A stretch of DNA of 21,117 bases from RGIG3009 sp045630765 (GCA_045630765.1 JAZQTM010000081.1:1-21117); one strand, 5' to 3'. Numbered from the stretch's first letter, positions 11,603 to 18,143 are shown. Numbers and translations: made by a program. Notes: generated by a model not told the origin, from the sequence alone.

Positions 11603-11618
11603 TGTTTCACGTGAAACA
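11603..11618. promoter_or_regulatory. parS: parS centromere site 1
   Basis: TGTTTCACGTGAAACA, a perfect 16-base palindrome. It differs by one base from the Bacillus subtilis parS consensus (TGTTCCACGTGAAACA). ParB/Spo0J is the expected ligand, and parAB starts about 200 bases downstream. Confidence 0.93.
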
Positions 11619-11654
11619 CGGGGCGGGCGGGCGAAACTGAAGGAACAAACAAAT

Positions 11655-11670
11655 CGTTTCACGTGAAACA
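11655..11670. promoter_or_regulatory. parS: parS centromere site 2
   Basis: CGTTTCACGTGAAACA, with a perfect 14-base palindromic core at 11656-11669. It starts 52 bases after site 1. Confidence 0.92.
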
Positions 11671-11704
11671 ACAAGAGCGAGGGGGCGGTGGAACGAAAAA
11701 ACAG

Positions 11705-11720
11705 TGTTTCACATGAAACA
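11705..11720. promoter_or_regulatory. parS: parS centromere site 3 (variant centre)
   Basis: TGTTTCACATGAAACA; the outer arms are intact but the centre reads CA rather than CG, so the palindrome is broken at one pair. It starts 50 bases after site 2 and is probably a weaker ParB site. Confidence 0.82.
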
Positions 11721-11757
11721 TTTTCAAAATTTAAGCAAAAATCTGCAAATTTCTCTT

Positions 11758-11787
11758 TTCTATCGCAAAAAAGTGTGATAGTATAGT
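11758..11787 (+). promoter_or_regulatory. Probable parA promoter
   Basis: A good -10, TATAGT (11782-11787), lies 26 bases before the parA ATG. Only a weak -35 candidate, TTCTAT (11758-11763), is found, at an 18-base spacing. Its position just after the parS array would allow ParB spreading to affect it; this is inference. Confidence 0.4.
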
Positions 11788-11813
11788 GTTACGCAGAAAA
11801 CGAGGTGAGCTGC

Positions 11814-12575
11814 ATGGGCAAGGTTGTGGCGGTCGTCAATCAGAAAGGCGGCGTCGGAAAAACGACCACGACGGTCAATTTAACGTCGGCGGTTGGTGCG
11901 CTTGGCAAGCGATGCTTGTTGGTGGACTTGGATCCGCAGGGGAATGCGACCAGTGGCGTGGGCGTTGACAAGCGACAAGAAATGATTTCGACATACGAAT
12001 TGTTGATCGGACACGCCGAGCCACAGTCGGCGGTGCGGAAAACGCCGTATAAAAACGTAGACGTGTTACCGTCGAGTATGCAGCTTGCGGGCGCGGAAAT
12101 CGAAATGGTGGAAATCACTCGTCGCGAAAACCGTTTAAAAGCGGTGTTGGCGGAGTTGCGGGAGCAGTATGATTACATTTTCATCGATTGTCCGCCGTCG
12201 CTCGGATTATTGACGCTGAATGCGTTGTGCGCAGCCGATACGTTGTTGGTGCCGATTCAGTGTGAATATTACGCGCTGGAGGGGCTGTCGCAACTGATGG
12301 CAACGGTGCGGCAGGTGAAACGCTTGTATAATTCGATGCTGGATTTAGAAGGCGTGCTGCTTACGATGTACGACGGGCGGTTGAACTTGACGCAGCAGGT
12401 GGTTGCTGAAGTTAAGCGATTTTTCCCGCGTAAAGTGTTCGCAACGCCGATTCCACGCAGTGTGCGGTTGTCGGAAGCGCCGAGTTTCGGAAAACCGATC
12501 AATTATTACGATAAAAATTCCAAAGGCGCCAAAGCGTACGACGCACTGGCGCAGGAATTTATTATGAAACGGTAG
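11814..12575 (+). CDS. parA: Chromosome-partitioning ATPase ParA/Soj
   Basis: A 253-residue ParA/MinD-family ATPase. The deviant Walker A KGGVGKTT is at residues 11-18, with the signature Lys at 11. DLDPQGN follows near residue 40, and FIDCPPSLG is the Walker B region. The short N-terminus without an HTH domain is the chromosomal Soj type, which binds DNA non-specifically as an ATP dimer, is stimulated by ParB, and in Bacillus also controls DnaA. The ATG at 11814 is chosen because GAGGTG (11802-11807) sits six bases upstream. A GTG at 11805 lies inside that site and is unlikely to be used. The parB gene follows after ten bases, so the two are co-translated or coupled. The parS sites are immediately upstream. 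Confidence 0.96.
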   Translation: MGKVVAVVNQKGGVGKTTTTVNLTSAVGALGKRCLLVDLDPQGNATSGVGVDKRQEMISTYELLIGHAEPQSAVRKTPYKNVDVLPSSMQLAGAEIEMVEITRRENRLKAVLAELREQYDYIFIDCPPSLGLLTLNALCAADTLLVPIQCEYYALEGLSQLMATVRQVKRLYNSMLDLEGVLLTMYDGRLNLTQQVVAEVKRFFPRKVFATPIPRSVRLSEAPSFGKPINYYDKNSKGAKAYDALAQEFIMKR

Positions 12576-12585
12576 GAGGGAGACC

Positions 12586-13440
12586 ATGGCGAGCAAAATC
12601 GGAGGACTTGGAAAGGGCCTGGATGCGCTGTTTGCCGAAAATGCAGTAGAGGAGCAAGGAAAAACCGTTACGCTTCGCATTACGGACATTGAACCTAACC
12701 GTGCACAGCCGCGCAAACAGTTTGATGAAGCGGCGCTGGGTGATTTGGCGGCGTCCATTTCACAGCACGGCGTATTACAACTGCTGTTGGTCAGACCGCT
12801 GCCGAATGGCAGATATTCGTTGGTGGCGGGTGAACGCCGTTGGCGCGCTTCGCGTATGGCGGGTTTGACCGAAGTGCCGGTGGTGATTCGGGAAATGACC
12901 GATCAGGCGGCGGCAGAACTTGCGTTGATTGAGAACTTGCAGCGCGAAGATCTGAATCCGATGGAAGAAGCGATCGGTTACCGCACGCTGATGGATTCCT
13001 ACGGTATGACGCAGGAAGAGGCGGCTCAGGCGGTCAATAAATCGCGTCCGGCTGTTGCGAATGCGTTGAGATTACTGAATTTGCCGGATGAATTGGCGGC
13101 GATGGTCCACAGTGGTACGTTATCGGCGGGTCACGCCCGTACGCTGCTTAGTTTTGAAAGTAAAGAGGAACAGTTAGCGGCGGCAAAAGCGACTGTGGAG
13201 CAGGATCTGTCGGTTCGCGCATTGGAGAAAATGGCAAAAGCGGCTCGCGCAAAACCGTCATCTGATCGCAAAACTGTGTTGCGGGACAGCTTTTACAGTG
13301 AAGCCGAGTTGTTATTGTCGGAAAAACTGGGGCGGAAGGTCCGCGTGCAAGTCAAAGGCGACGGTGGAACGTTACAATTAGAATTTTACGGGAAAGATGA
13401 TTTGGCAATGCTTGCCGAACGTTTGGTACCGCAGGAATAA
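12586..13440 (+). CDS. parB: Chromosome-partitioning protein ParB/Spo0J
   Basis: A 284-residue chromosomal ParB. The N-terminal KIGGLGKGLDALF stretch is characteristic of the family and in homologues stimulates ParA ATPase. The CTP-binding ParB domain contains GERRWRAS (82-89) and ENLQREDLNP (116-125). The helix-turn-helix region at about 141-163 (MTQEEAAQAVNKSRPAVAN) recognises parS. A C-terminal dimerisation domain completes it. GGAGGG overlaps the end of parA, giving tight coupling. Three matching parS sites lie upstream of parA, so the complete segregation module is present here. serS follows 15 bases later and probably shares the transcript. Confidence 0.96.
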   Translation: MASKIGGLGKGLDALFAENAVEEQGKTVTLRITDIEPNRAQPRKQFDEAALGDLAASISQHGVLQLLLVRPLPNGRYSLVAGERRWRASRMAGLTEVPVVIREMTDQAAAELALIENLQREDLNPMEEAIGYRTLMDSYGMTQEEAAQAVNKSRPAVANALRLLNLPDELAAMVHSGTLSAGHARTLLSFESKEEQLAAAKATVEQDLSVRALEKMAKAARAKPSSDRKTVLRDSFYSEAELLLSEKLGRKVRVQVKGDGGTLQLEFYGKDDLAMLAERLVPQE

Positions 13441-13455
13441 GAGAGGTAGAATACA

Positions 13456-14736
13456 ATGATCGATATTAAATTAGTACGCAGCAACCCCGATTACGTGAAG
13501 GCGGCTGTTCGCAAACGTGAAATGGATCTGGATGCGGTAATCGACGAGATTTTGTTGATTGATGCCCAGCGCCGTGAGTTGTCCGGTAAGACGGATGCCC
13601 TTAAGGCACAGCAGAATGCGGCTTCCAAGAAGATTCCGCAGATCAAGAAAGAGGGGGGAGACGTTTCCGCGATTATGGCGGAAATGAAAGAGCTCTCTGC
13701 ACAGATTAAGGAAGCTGACGTAAAGATCGGCGAGCTGGAAGCAAAGCAAAAAGAGTTGATTTATGCGATTCCGAACCTGCCGGACGAGGATCTCGTCGGC
13801 GGCGGCAAGGAAAACAACAAAGTTGTGCGTGTTTTCAAGGAAAAACCGCAATTTTCGTTCCCGATCAAGAATCACGTGGAACTGTGCGAGGATCTGGGAC
13901 TTATCGACTATGAGCGCGGTGCCAAGTTGGCGGGTAACGGTTCGTGGGTATACCGCGGCTGGGGTGCTCGTTTGGAGTGGGCGTTGCTTAACTACTTTAT
14001 TGACGAGCATATTAAGGACGGATACGAGTTTATTCTGCCGCCGCACATGCTCGGCTATGACTGCGGTTACGTAGCGGGTCAGTTCCCGAAATTCACCGAA
14101 GAAGTCTACTGGATCCAAAATCCGACCAGTTCTGATAAGAAATTTATGTTGCCGACCGCTGAAACCGCGCTCGTCAACCTGCATCGCGATGAAATTTTGA
14201 CGAAAGCAGAGCTTCCGTACAAATATATCGCGTATACGCCGTGCTATCGCCGTGAGGCGGGTAGTTATCGCTCGGAGGAGCGCGGTATGATCCGTGGTCA
14301 CCAGTTCAACAAGGTGGAAATGGTGCAGTATACCACCGCTGAAGGCTCGGATGCGGCATTTGAAGAGCTCGTTGGCAAGGCGGAGCGTTTGGTGCAAGGG
14401 TTGGGCTTGCATTATCAGTTGAGCAAGTTGGCTGCCGGTGACTGCTCGTTCGGTATGGCGCGTACCTCGGATATTGAGGTATGGATCCCGAGTATGGAGA
14501 TCTACAAGGAAGTCAGTTCCGCATCCAACGCGCGCGACTATCAGGCGCGCCGCGGCAATGTGAAATATCGTGATGATGACGGTAAATTGAAGCTTGCGCA
14601 CACGCTGAATGCGTCCGGTCTGGCGACCAGCCGTGTGATTCCCGCTATTGTGGAGCAGTATCAAAACGAGGACGGCTCGGTTACCGTTCCCGAAGTGCTG
14701 CGTAAGTATATGGGAATTGACGTTATTCGCAAGTAA
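13456..14736 (+). CDS. serS: Seryl-tRNA synthetase
   Basis: A 426-residue class II synthetase charging tRNA-Ser. The N-terminal long coiled-coil arm (about 30-105) contacts the tRNA variable arm. Motif 2 is the PCYRREAGSYRSEERGMIRG region. Motif 3 lies at the C-terminus around TLNASGLATSR and VPEVLRKYMG. The serine-binding region reads EVSSASNARDYQARR, with Ala where many bacterial enzymes have Cys and NASG for NGSG. These are tolerated-looking variants rather than obvious defects. GAGAGG precedes the ATG by ten bases. The parA-parB-serS order is common in Clostridia, although the intervening DUF4446 gene often found there is missing. Confidence 0.96.
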   Translation: MIDIKLVRSNPDYVKAAVRKREMDLDAVIDEILLIDAQRRELSGKTDALKAQQNAASKKIPQIKKEGGDVSAIMAEMKELSAQIKEADVKIGELEAKQKELIYAIPNLPDEDLVGGGKENNKVVRVFKEKPQFSFPIKNHVELCEDLGLIDYERGAKLAGNGSWVYRGWGARLEWALLNYFIDEHIKDGYEFILPPHMLGYDCGYVAGQFPKFTEEVYWIQNPTSSDKKFMLPTAETALVNLHRDEILTKAELPYKYIAYTPCYRREAGSYRSEERGMIRGHQFNKVEMVQYTTAEGSDAAFEELVGKAERLVQGLGLHYQLSKLAAGDCSFGMARTSDIEVWIPSMEIYKEVSSASNARDYQARRGNVKYRDDDGKLKLAHTLNASGLATSRVIPAIVEQYQNEDGSVTVPEVLRKYMGIDVIRK

Positions 14737-14737
14737 T

Positions 14738-14814
14738 ATTCCTATCGGTCAGTTCGAAACCATCCTGACCCTGTGCCGTTGAGTACAGAAATCAAAACTA
14801 CGGGAGCAATCATC
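14738..14814 (+). promoter_or_regulatory. Structured leader of queT, candidate preQ1-type riboswitch
   Basis: Between serS and queT, GGTCAG (14747-14752) pairs with CTGACC (14765-14770) around a 12-base loop. It is directly followed by CTGT (14771-14774) and ACAG (14785-14788) with a 10-base loop, then an A-rich tail into the CGGGAG ribosome binding site (14801-14806). TTCCT at 14739-14743 could pair with GGGAG. Genes for QueT are known targets of several preQ1 riboswitch classes, which motivates the suggestion. I could not fit the bases confidently to any one class consensus. Confidence 0.35.
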
Positions 14815-15312
14815 ATGCAAAACAGAATACAGAAGATAACACGTGCGGGTGTTATTGCTGCGATCTATATCGCGCTTACCCTGCTTGTTCAACCGATCGG
14901 TTACGGAACGGTGCAGTTCCGTGTGGCGGAAATGCTTACCATTTTGCCGGTGTATATGCCGGAAGCCATACCGGGCTTGGCGGTAGGATGTTTTGTATCG
15001 AATTTGGTGGGACTGTCCACCGGTGCAAACCCTGCCGGAGGACTGGATCTGCTTATCGGTACGGCGGCAACACTCGCAGCGGCGGTATTGACGTATTTGT
15101 TACGCGATATCCGTTTCAAAAAACTGCCGATTTTAGCCACGTTGCCGCCTGTAATCGTTAATGCGATCGCGATCGGCGCGGAATTAGCGGTGGTTTACGG
15201 CGGTTTGCCGTGGTACGTGCATATGCTGGGCGTTGCAGCGGGGCAGTTTGCCGCTTGTACAATCTGTGGAACCTTGCTTTGTGCGGCGCTGAACAAAGTG
15301 AAAAAGCTATAA
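14815..15312 (+). CDS. queT: QueT, ECF-transporter substrate-binding subunit for queuosine precursor
   Basis: A 165-residue integral membrane protein with about five to six hydrophobic helices and the QueT family pattern. ALTLLVQPIGYGTVQFRVAE is near the N-terminus, followed by LTILPVYMPEAIPGLAVGCF, then a C-terminal LPPVIVNA stretch. As an S component it would capture a queuosine precursor such as preQ1. It works with the shared EcfA/EcfA'/EcfT energising module, which is not encoded here. The ATG at 14815 has CGGGAG eight bases upstream; a longer frame from 14773 would add residues encoded by the leader and is rejected. Converges on the acyltransferase through a palindromic terminator. Confidence 0.88.
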   Translation: MQNRIQKITRAGVIAAIYIALTLLVQPIGYGTVQFRVAEMLTILPVYMPEAIPGLAVGCFVSNLVGLSTGANPAGGLDLLIGTAATLAAAVLTYLLRDIRFKKLPILATLPPVIVNAIAIGAELAVVYGGLPWYVHMLGVAAGQFAACTICGTLLCAALNKVKKL

Positions 15313-15315
15313 GAA

Positions 15316-15347
15316 AAACGGACAACCTCGTACGAGGTTGTCCGTTT
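15316..15347. terminator. Bidirectional terminator: perfect 32-bp palindrome
   Basis: AAACGGACAACCTCGT at 15316-15331 is followed directly by its exact reverse complement (15332-15347). The T-run is longer on the minus-strand side (TTTTTC), and TTT ends the plus-strand side. It serves queT and the convergent acyltransferase, whose stop codon (15346-15348) overlaps the end of the right arm. Confidence 0.9.
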
Positions 15348-16125
15348 AGAATAGCACGGAAATGAGAGTATCAATCAGAAAGCAGATGCCGTATATGACA
15401 GGTTGATGTAACACATAGACCCATAACGTATATCTGCCAATGGTTGAGAGGAACGGTATGCGGGAACGGTAGAGCGCTTTGGGAAATTTCCCTTTCTTTG
15501 CCCAGACGCCGATGTACGTGCCTGTTAAAAAGCAGAAAATCCACGGAATTAACGGGAAATAGTCCGACGCGTTGTATACGGGGCACAGCCCGAGCGGGTA
15601 TAACCACGGCGTATTGGGAAGTGCAAAAGGTATTTGCCATTCAAACACACCTGCGATACCGAAATAGGCGCCGTTATCGAACGGTACGTGCCAACACAGC
15701 AGCAGTAACGCGACGTTGATAAGCACGCCGAGCCACGGCGGGATCAACTGTAGAGTAGGGCGAAACAGTGTATAGAGTAAAATACACGTTGCCAGGCAGT
15801 GCAACACACCAAACCACACGTATGAGTTGCTGTCCAGTATTCCCCAAAAGATCGCGCACCACATAACAAGGGACAACAGTGCCGAGATGCCCGCGAGAAA
15901 CAATCCGCGCTTCAGATTGTTGTGCGACAGATGGCAGGAGATGCCGCAGATCAACACGAACAGTCCTGCGAACAACGGCTGGATCGGTGTGAAGAAATTA
16001 AACAGTGTACGCATCAATGCAACGTCAAACAGATACCCGACAACGTAAAATGCGTGATAAAACACCATCAGCACAATACACAGTCCGCGCAACTCGTCCA
16101 AAAACCGAATGCGTCCTCGCGCCAC
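15346..16125 (-). CDS. DUF1624/HGSNAT-like membrane acyltransferase
   Basis: A 259-residue polytopic membrane protein with about seven to eight hydrophobic segments. Near the N-terminus, LDELRGLCIVLMVFYH (9-24) matches the pattern of DUF1624 (heparan-alpha-glucosaminide N-acetyltransferase-like) and related acyltransferases, with R13 and H24 conserved in type. Further family-like stretches are WFGVLHCLA, DYFPLIPW and LHQPVIYG. It probably moves an acyl group across or at the membrane onto a surface glycan; the substrate is unknown. GTG at 16125 is taken as the start because AGGAGG lies eight bases before it. The frame extends to a GTG at 16134 that overlaps the Shine-Dalgarno itself. Divergent from the DUF554 gene. 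Confidence 0.85.
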   Translation of the reverse strand: MARGRIRFLDELRGLCIVLMVFYHAFYVVGYLFDVALMRTLFNFFTPIQPLFAGLFVLICGISCHLSHNNLKRGLFLAGISALLSLVMWCAIFWGILDSNSYVWFGVLHCLATCILLYTLFRPTLQLIPPWLGVLINVALLLLCWHVPFDNGAYFGIAGVFEWQIPFALPNTPWLYPLGLCPVYNASDYFPLIPWIFCFLTGTYIGVWAKKGKFPKALYRSRIPFLSTIGRYTLWVYVLHQPVIYGICFLIDTLISVLF

Positions 16126-16158
16126 GGTAGGCACCTCCTTTATATTTCATTATAAAGT

Positions 16159-16187
16159 ATTGTACCACGGCGCGTACAAAAAGACAA
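16159..16187 (-). promoter_or_regulatory. Promoter of the acyltransferase gene
   Basis: Minus strand: TTGTCT (16182-16187), 17 bases, TACAAT (16159-16164) with a TGG just before it as an extended -10. Start of transcription is expected about 25 bases before the GTG. Confidence 0.65.
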
Positions 16188-16209
16188 GTATTTACAAATT
16201 GTATAATAT
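16181..16209 (+). promoter_or_regulatory. Possible promoter of the DUF554 gene
   Basis: AAGACA (16181-16186) and TAATAT (16204-16209) are spaced by 17 bases, four of six matches each. A better hexamer TATAAT (16202-16207) overlaps but lacks a -35 at workable spacing. The -35 region coincides with that of the opposite-strand acyltransferase promoter. Confidence 0.35.
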
Positions 16210-16238
16210 CAAACACAATATACAGAGGGGATTTTAAA

Positions 16239-16952
16239 ATGTCCGCATTATTGGGAACGTTGGTTAACGTTGCGGCAATCGTCGTCGGTTCGCTGGTGGG
16301 ATTGTTGCTGAAAAAGGGGTTGCCGGAGCGCATTTCCGCTATACTGAATACGGCTGTTGGCTTGTGTGTTGCGTATATCGGTATTGAGGGTTGTTTGTCG
16401 GGCGACAATATGCTGGTGGCGGTGCTGTCAATGGTGATCGGTGCCGTGCTTGGCGAGTTGCTGGATCTTGACGGCAAGCTGAATCGTTTGGGGCAAACCG
16501 TGCAAAACCGTTTCAGTAAGGGCAAGGATGGCGAGTCGACGGTTGCGCAGTCGTTTGTGAGTGCGAGTTTACTGTTCTGTGTCGGTGCGATGGCGATTGT
16601 CGGCTCGTTGCAGAGCGGTATCAGCGGTGATCATAACACCTTATACGTCAAATCTGTTTTGGACGGTATTTCGTCTATTGTGTTTGCTACCACTTTGGGC
16701 GGCGGCGTTATTCTTTCAATCGTTCCGCTGTTTTTGTATCAAGGTGCGATCGCCTTGCTGGCGCAGTTCATTGCGCCGTATTTGAGCGACGCGGTAATCG
16801 CGGAAACGACCTGCGTCGGTTCGTTGTTGATTTTGGCGTTAGCGCTTAATATTCTTAAGATCACCAAGATCAAAGTGGCGAATTTATTGCCCGCAGTGTT
16901 ACTGCCGATCGCTTTATGCCCGCTTTACAGTTGGGTCGTTTCGGTGCTGTAA
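16239..16952 (+). CDS. DUF554 family membrane protein
   Basis: A 237-residue membrane protein with about seven hydrophobic segments and the glycine-rich repeats of DUF554 (YdfK-like). The N-terminal GTLVNVAAIVVGSLVGLLLK and IGAVLGELLDLDGKLNRLG are characteristic. A short hydrophilic loop (about 85-100) separates the halves. The physiological role of the family is unknown; a transporter or channel function is sometimes assumed without proof. AGAGGGG is nine bases before the ATG. It stands alone, divergent from the acyltransferase gene, and no clear terminator separates it from the rplU promoter. Confidence 0.88.
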   Translation: MSALLGTLVNVAAIVVGSLVGLLLKKGLPERISAILNTAVGLCVAYIGIEGCLSGDNMLVAVLSMVIGAVLGELLDLDGKLNRLGQTVQNRFSKGKDGESTVAQSFVSASLLFCVGAMAIVGSLQSGISGDHNTLYVKSVLDGISSIVFATTLGGGVILSIVPLFLYQGAIALLAQFIAPYLSDAVIAETTCVGSLLILALALNILKITKIKVANLLPAVLLPIALCPLYSWVVSVL

Positions 16953-16979
16953 AAGAAGAAAAAATAATGGCAAAAGGTG

Positions 16980-17008
16980 TTGACAGGCACATTTTGCTGT
17001 GATATACT
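16980..17008 (+). promoter_or_regulatory. Strong promoter of the rplU-prp-rpmA operon
   Basis: Perfect TTGACA (16980-16985), 17-base spacer, TATACT (17003-17008), with TG at 17000-17001 as an extended -10. The predicted start near 17015 leaves a leader of about 95 bases. Confidence 0.88.
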
Positions 17009-17014
17009 AGGCGG

Positions 17015-17109
17015 TGCCGCTTGTTCCGGGCGGTGTTTTGTCGTGCGATAAAACACCATAAGCTTAGCGCCCGAGCGCAGCGAGTCTAAAGAAAAGGCAG
17101 GTACAAAGT
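17015..17109 (+). promoter_or_regulatory. Folded 5' leader of rplU (candidate L21 leader)
   Basis: An 11-bp hairpin with one G-U pair, GGTGTTTTGTC (17032-17042) and GATAAAACACC (17047-17057), has a GTGC loop. It is enclosed by CGGGC (17027-17031) pairing with GCCCG (17069-17073). A weaker site (AAAGG, 17093-17097) precedes the ATG by about 12 bases. Ribosomal protein L21 leaders are described in Firmicutes and the position fits, but I could not verify the consensus. Confidence 0.5.
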
Positions 17110-17466
17110 ATGTACGCCATTATTGAAACCGGCGGCAAACAGTACAAAGTGCAAAACGGCGACGTTTTGTTCATTGAAAAACTGGATGCAGCTGAAGACA
17201 CCCAGGTAAAACTGGAACAGGTTGTGGCTCTGCACAACGACAAGGAACTGAAGATCGGTTCCCCGTATCTGAAGGGCGCTTACGTAGATGCGAAAGTCCT
17301 GAAGAACGGCAAGTCCAAGAAGATCACTGTGTTCACCTATCGTCCTAAGAAGGGCAGCAAGCGTGCCATGGGTCATCGTCAGCCCTACACCAAGGTGCAG
17401 ATCGAAGGTATCCATGCCAGAGCGCCCCGCGCTCCCAAGGCGGAGGCTCCCGCAGAGGAAGCATGA
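17110..17466 (+). CDS. rplU: 50S ribosomal protein L21
   Basis: A 118-residue L21 with the diagnostic start MYAIIETGGKQYKVQ and the C-terminal RPKKGSKRAMGHRQPYT region, which binds 23S rRNA. A short Ala/Pro/Glu-rich tail extends the usual ~102-residue length. Its TGA stop overlaps the ATG of prp in an ATGA arrangement, so prp translation is probably coupled. It is first in the rplU-prp-rpmA operon, downstream of a strong promoter and a folded leader. Confidence 0.97.
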   Translation: MYAIIETGGKQYKVQNGDVLFIEKLDAAEDTQVKLEQVVALHNDKELKIGSPYLKGAYVDAKVLKNGKSKKITVFTYRPKKGSKRAMGHRQPYTKVQIEGIHARAPRAPKAEAPAEEA

Positions 17467-17780
17467 TTTGCGCGAAATTGCTGACACGGAACGGTTCGCT
17501 GTGCGGATTTGACGTGCAAGGACATTCCGGTTCGGCGGTATCCGGTCAGGATATCGTGTGTGCGGCGGTATCGTCGGCAGTATATATGGCAGCTAACACC
17601 CTCACCGAGGTGAGCGGATGTGCGGCAGACATTTACGAAGCAGACGGGCACCTCTCCTGCATGATTTCTAACGCGGATACGCAAAAAGCGCAAGAAGTCC
17701 TCGGTGGCCTTCACATCCATTTACAGGGGCTTTCTGCCCAGTATCCCAAATTTATCAAGATACAACTTACGGAGGTGTAA
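17463..17780 (+). CDS. prp: Ribosomal-processing cysteine protease Prp
   Basis: A 105-residue protease that in Firmicutes cleaves the N-terminal extension of L27 before ribosome assembly. The catalytic pair is visible as His21 in GHSG and Cys33 in GQDIVCAAVS, close to the His22/Cys34 of Staphylococcus aureus Prp. It is encoded between rplU and rpmA, starts inside the rplU stop codon, and its own 3' end contains the GGAGGTG ribosome binding site of rpmA. The substrate site is present in the neighbouring L27, so the pair is functionally complete. Confidence 0.95.
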   Translation: MICAKLLTRNGSLCGFDVQGHSGSAVSGQDIVCAAVSSAVYMAANTLTEVSGCAADIYEADGHLSCMISNADTQKAQEVLGGLHIHLQGLSAQYPKFIKIQLTEV

Positions 17781-17784
17781 CGAT

Positions 17785-18069
17785 ATGTTGAAGATCAACA
17801 TCCAGCTGTTCGCCCATAAAAAAGGTATGGGTTCCACCAAGAACGGCCGTGATTCCGAATCCAAGCGCCTGGGCGCAAAACGTGCGGACGGTCAGTTCGT
17901 GCTCGCCGGCAACATTTTAGTTCGTCAGCGCGGTACGCACATTCATCCCGGTCAAAACGTTGGTATCGGTTCGGACGATACCTTGTATGCCAAGACGGAC
18001 GGAACCGTTCGTTTCGAGCGTATGGGTAAAGATCGCAAACGCGTGAGCGTTTACGAAGTCGAGCAGTAA
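17785..18069 (+). CDS. rpmA: 50S ribosomal protein L27 with Prp-cleavable leader
   Basis: A 94-residue L27 that reaches the peptidyl-transferase centre after maturation. It begins MLKINIQLFAHKKG. The first nine residues, ending in Phe9, form the Firmicutes leader removed by Prp between F9 and A10. The mature body with KNGRDSESKRLGAKR, GNILVRQRGT and HPGQNVGIG is standard. ATG 17785 has GGAGGTG seven bases upstream; frames reaching further upstream lie inside prp and are rejected. Last gene of the operon, followed by a strong terminator. Confidence 0.97.
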   Translation: MLKINIQLFAHKKGMGSTKNGRDSESKRLGAKRADGQFVLAGNILVRQRGTHIHPGQNVGIGSDDTLYAKTDGTVRFERMGKDRKRVSVYEVEQ

Positions 18070-18077
18070 GCAACACG

Positions 18078-18111
18078 AAAAAGCCTTGTCGTTTGCGACA
18101 AGGCTTTTTTT
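18078..18111 (+). terminator. Rho-independent terminator after rpmA
   Basis: AAAAAGCCTTGTCG (18078-18091) pairs perfectly with CGACAAGGCTTTTT (18096-18109) around TTTG; the T-run continues to 18111. Confidence 0.93.
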
Positions 18112-18143
18112 ATAAAAAAGACTACCATATTTCGGTTGTTTTG

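Larger units (their letters stand above)
11589..11720. repeat. Degenerate ~50-bp tandem repeat carrying the three parS sites
   Basis: Each parS is preceded by a GAACRAA heptamer (11589, 11643, 11691), which begins 14, 12 and 14 bases before the parS start. The first two are followed by G-rich patches (about 11619-11632 and 11680-11690). The unit length is 48-54 bases, near five helical turns, which places the sites on roughly the same DNA face. The repeat has diverged outside these anchors. Confidence 0.6.

Noticed and set aside
11619..11691. G-quadruplex between parS sites
   Set aside because: Each G-rich patch has at most three G-runs close together and the patches are nearly 50 bases apart, so a stable intrastrand quadruplex is not well supported.
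13471..14664. A 397-residue open frame antisense to serS
   Set aside because: Shadow of a clearly recognised synthetase gene; no family features and no initiation signals.
14747..14788. Possible tRNA fragment (GTTCGAAAC with flanking pairing)
   Set aside because: No acceptor, D or anticodon arms can be formed around it; the pairing is better explained as a queT leader hairpin.
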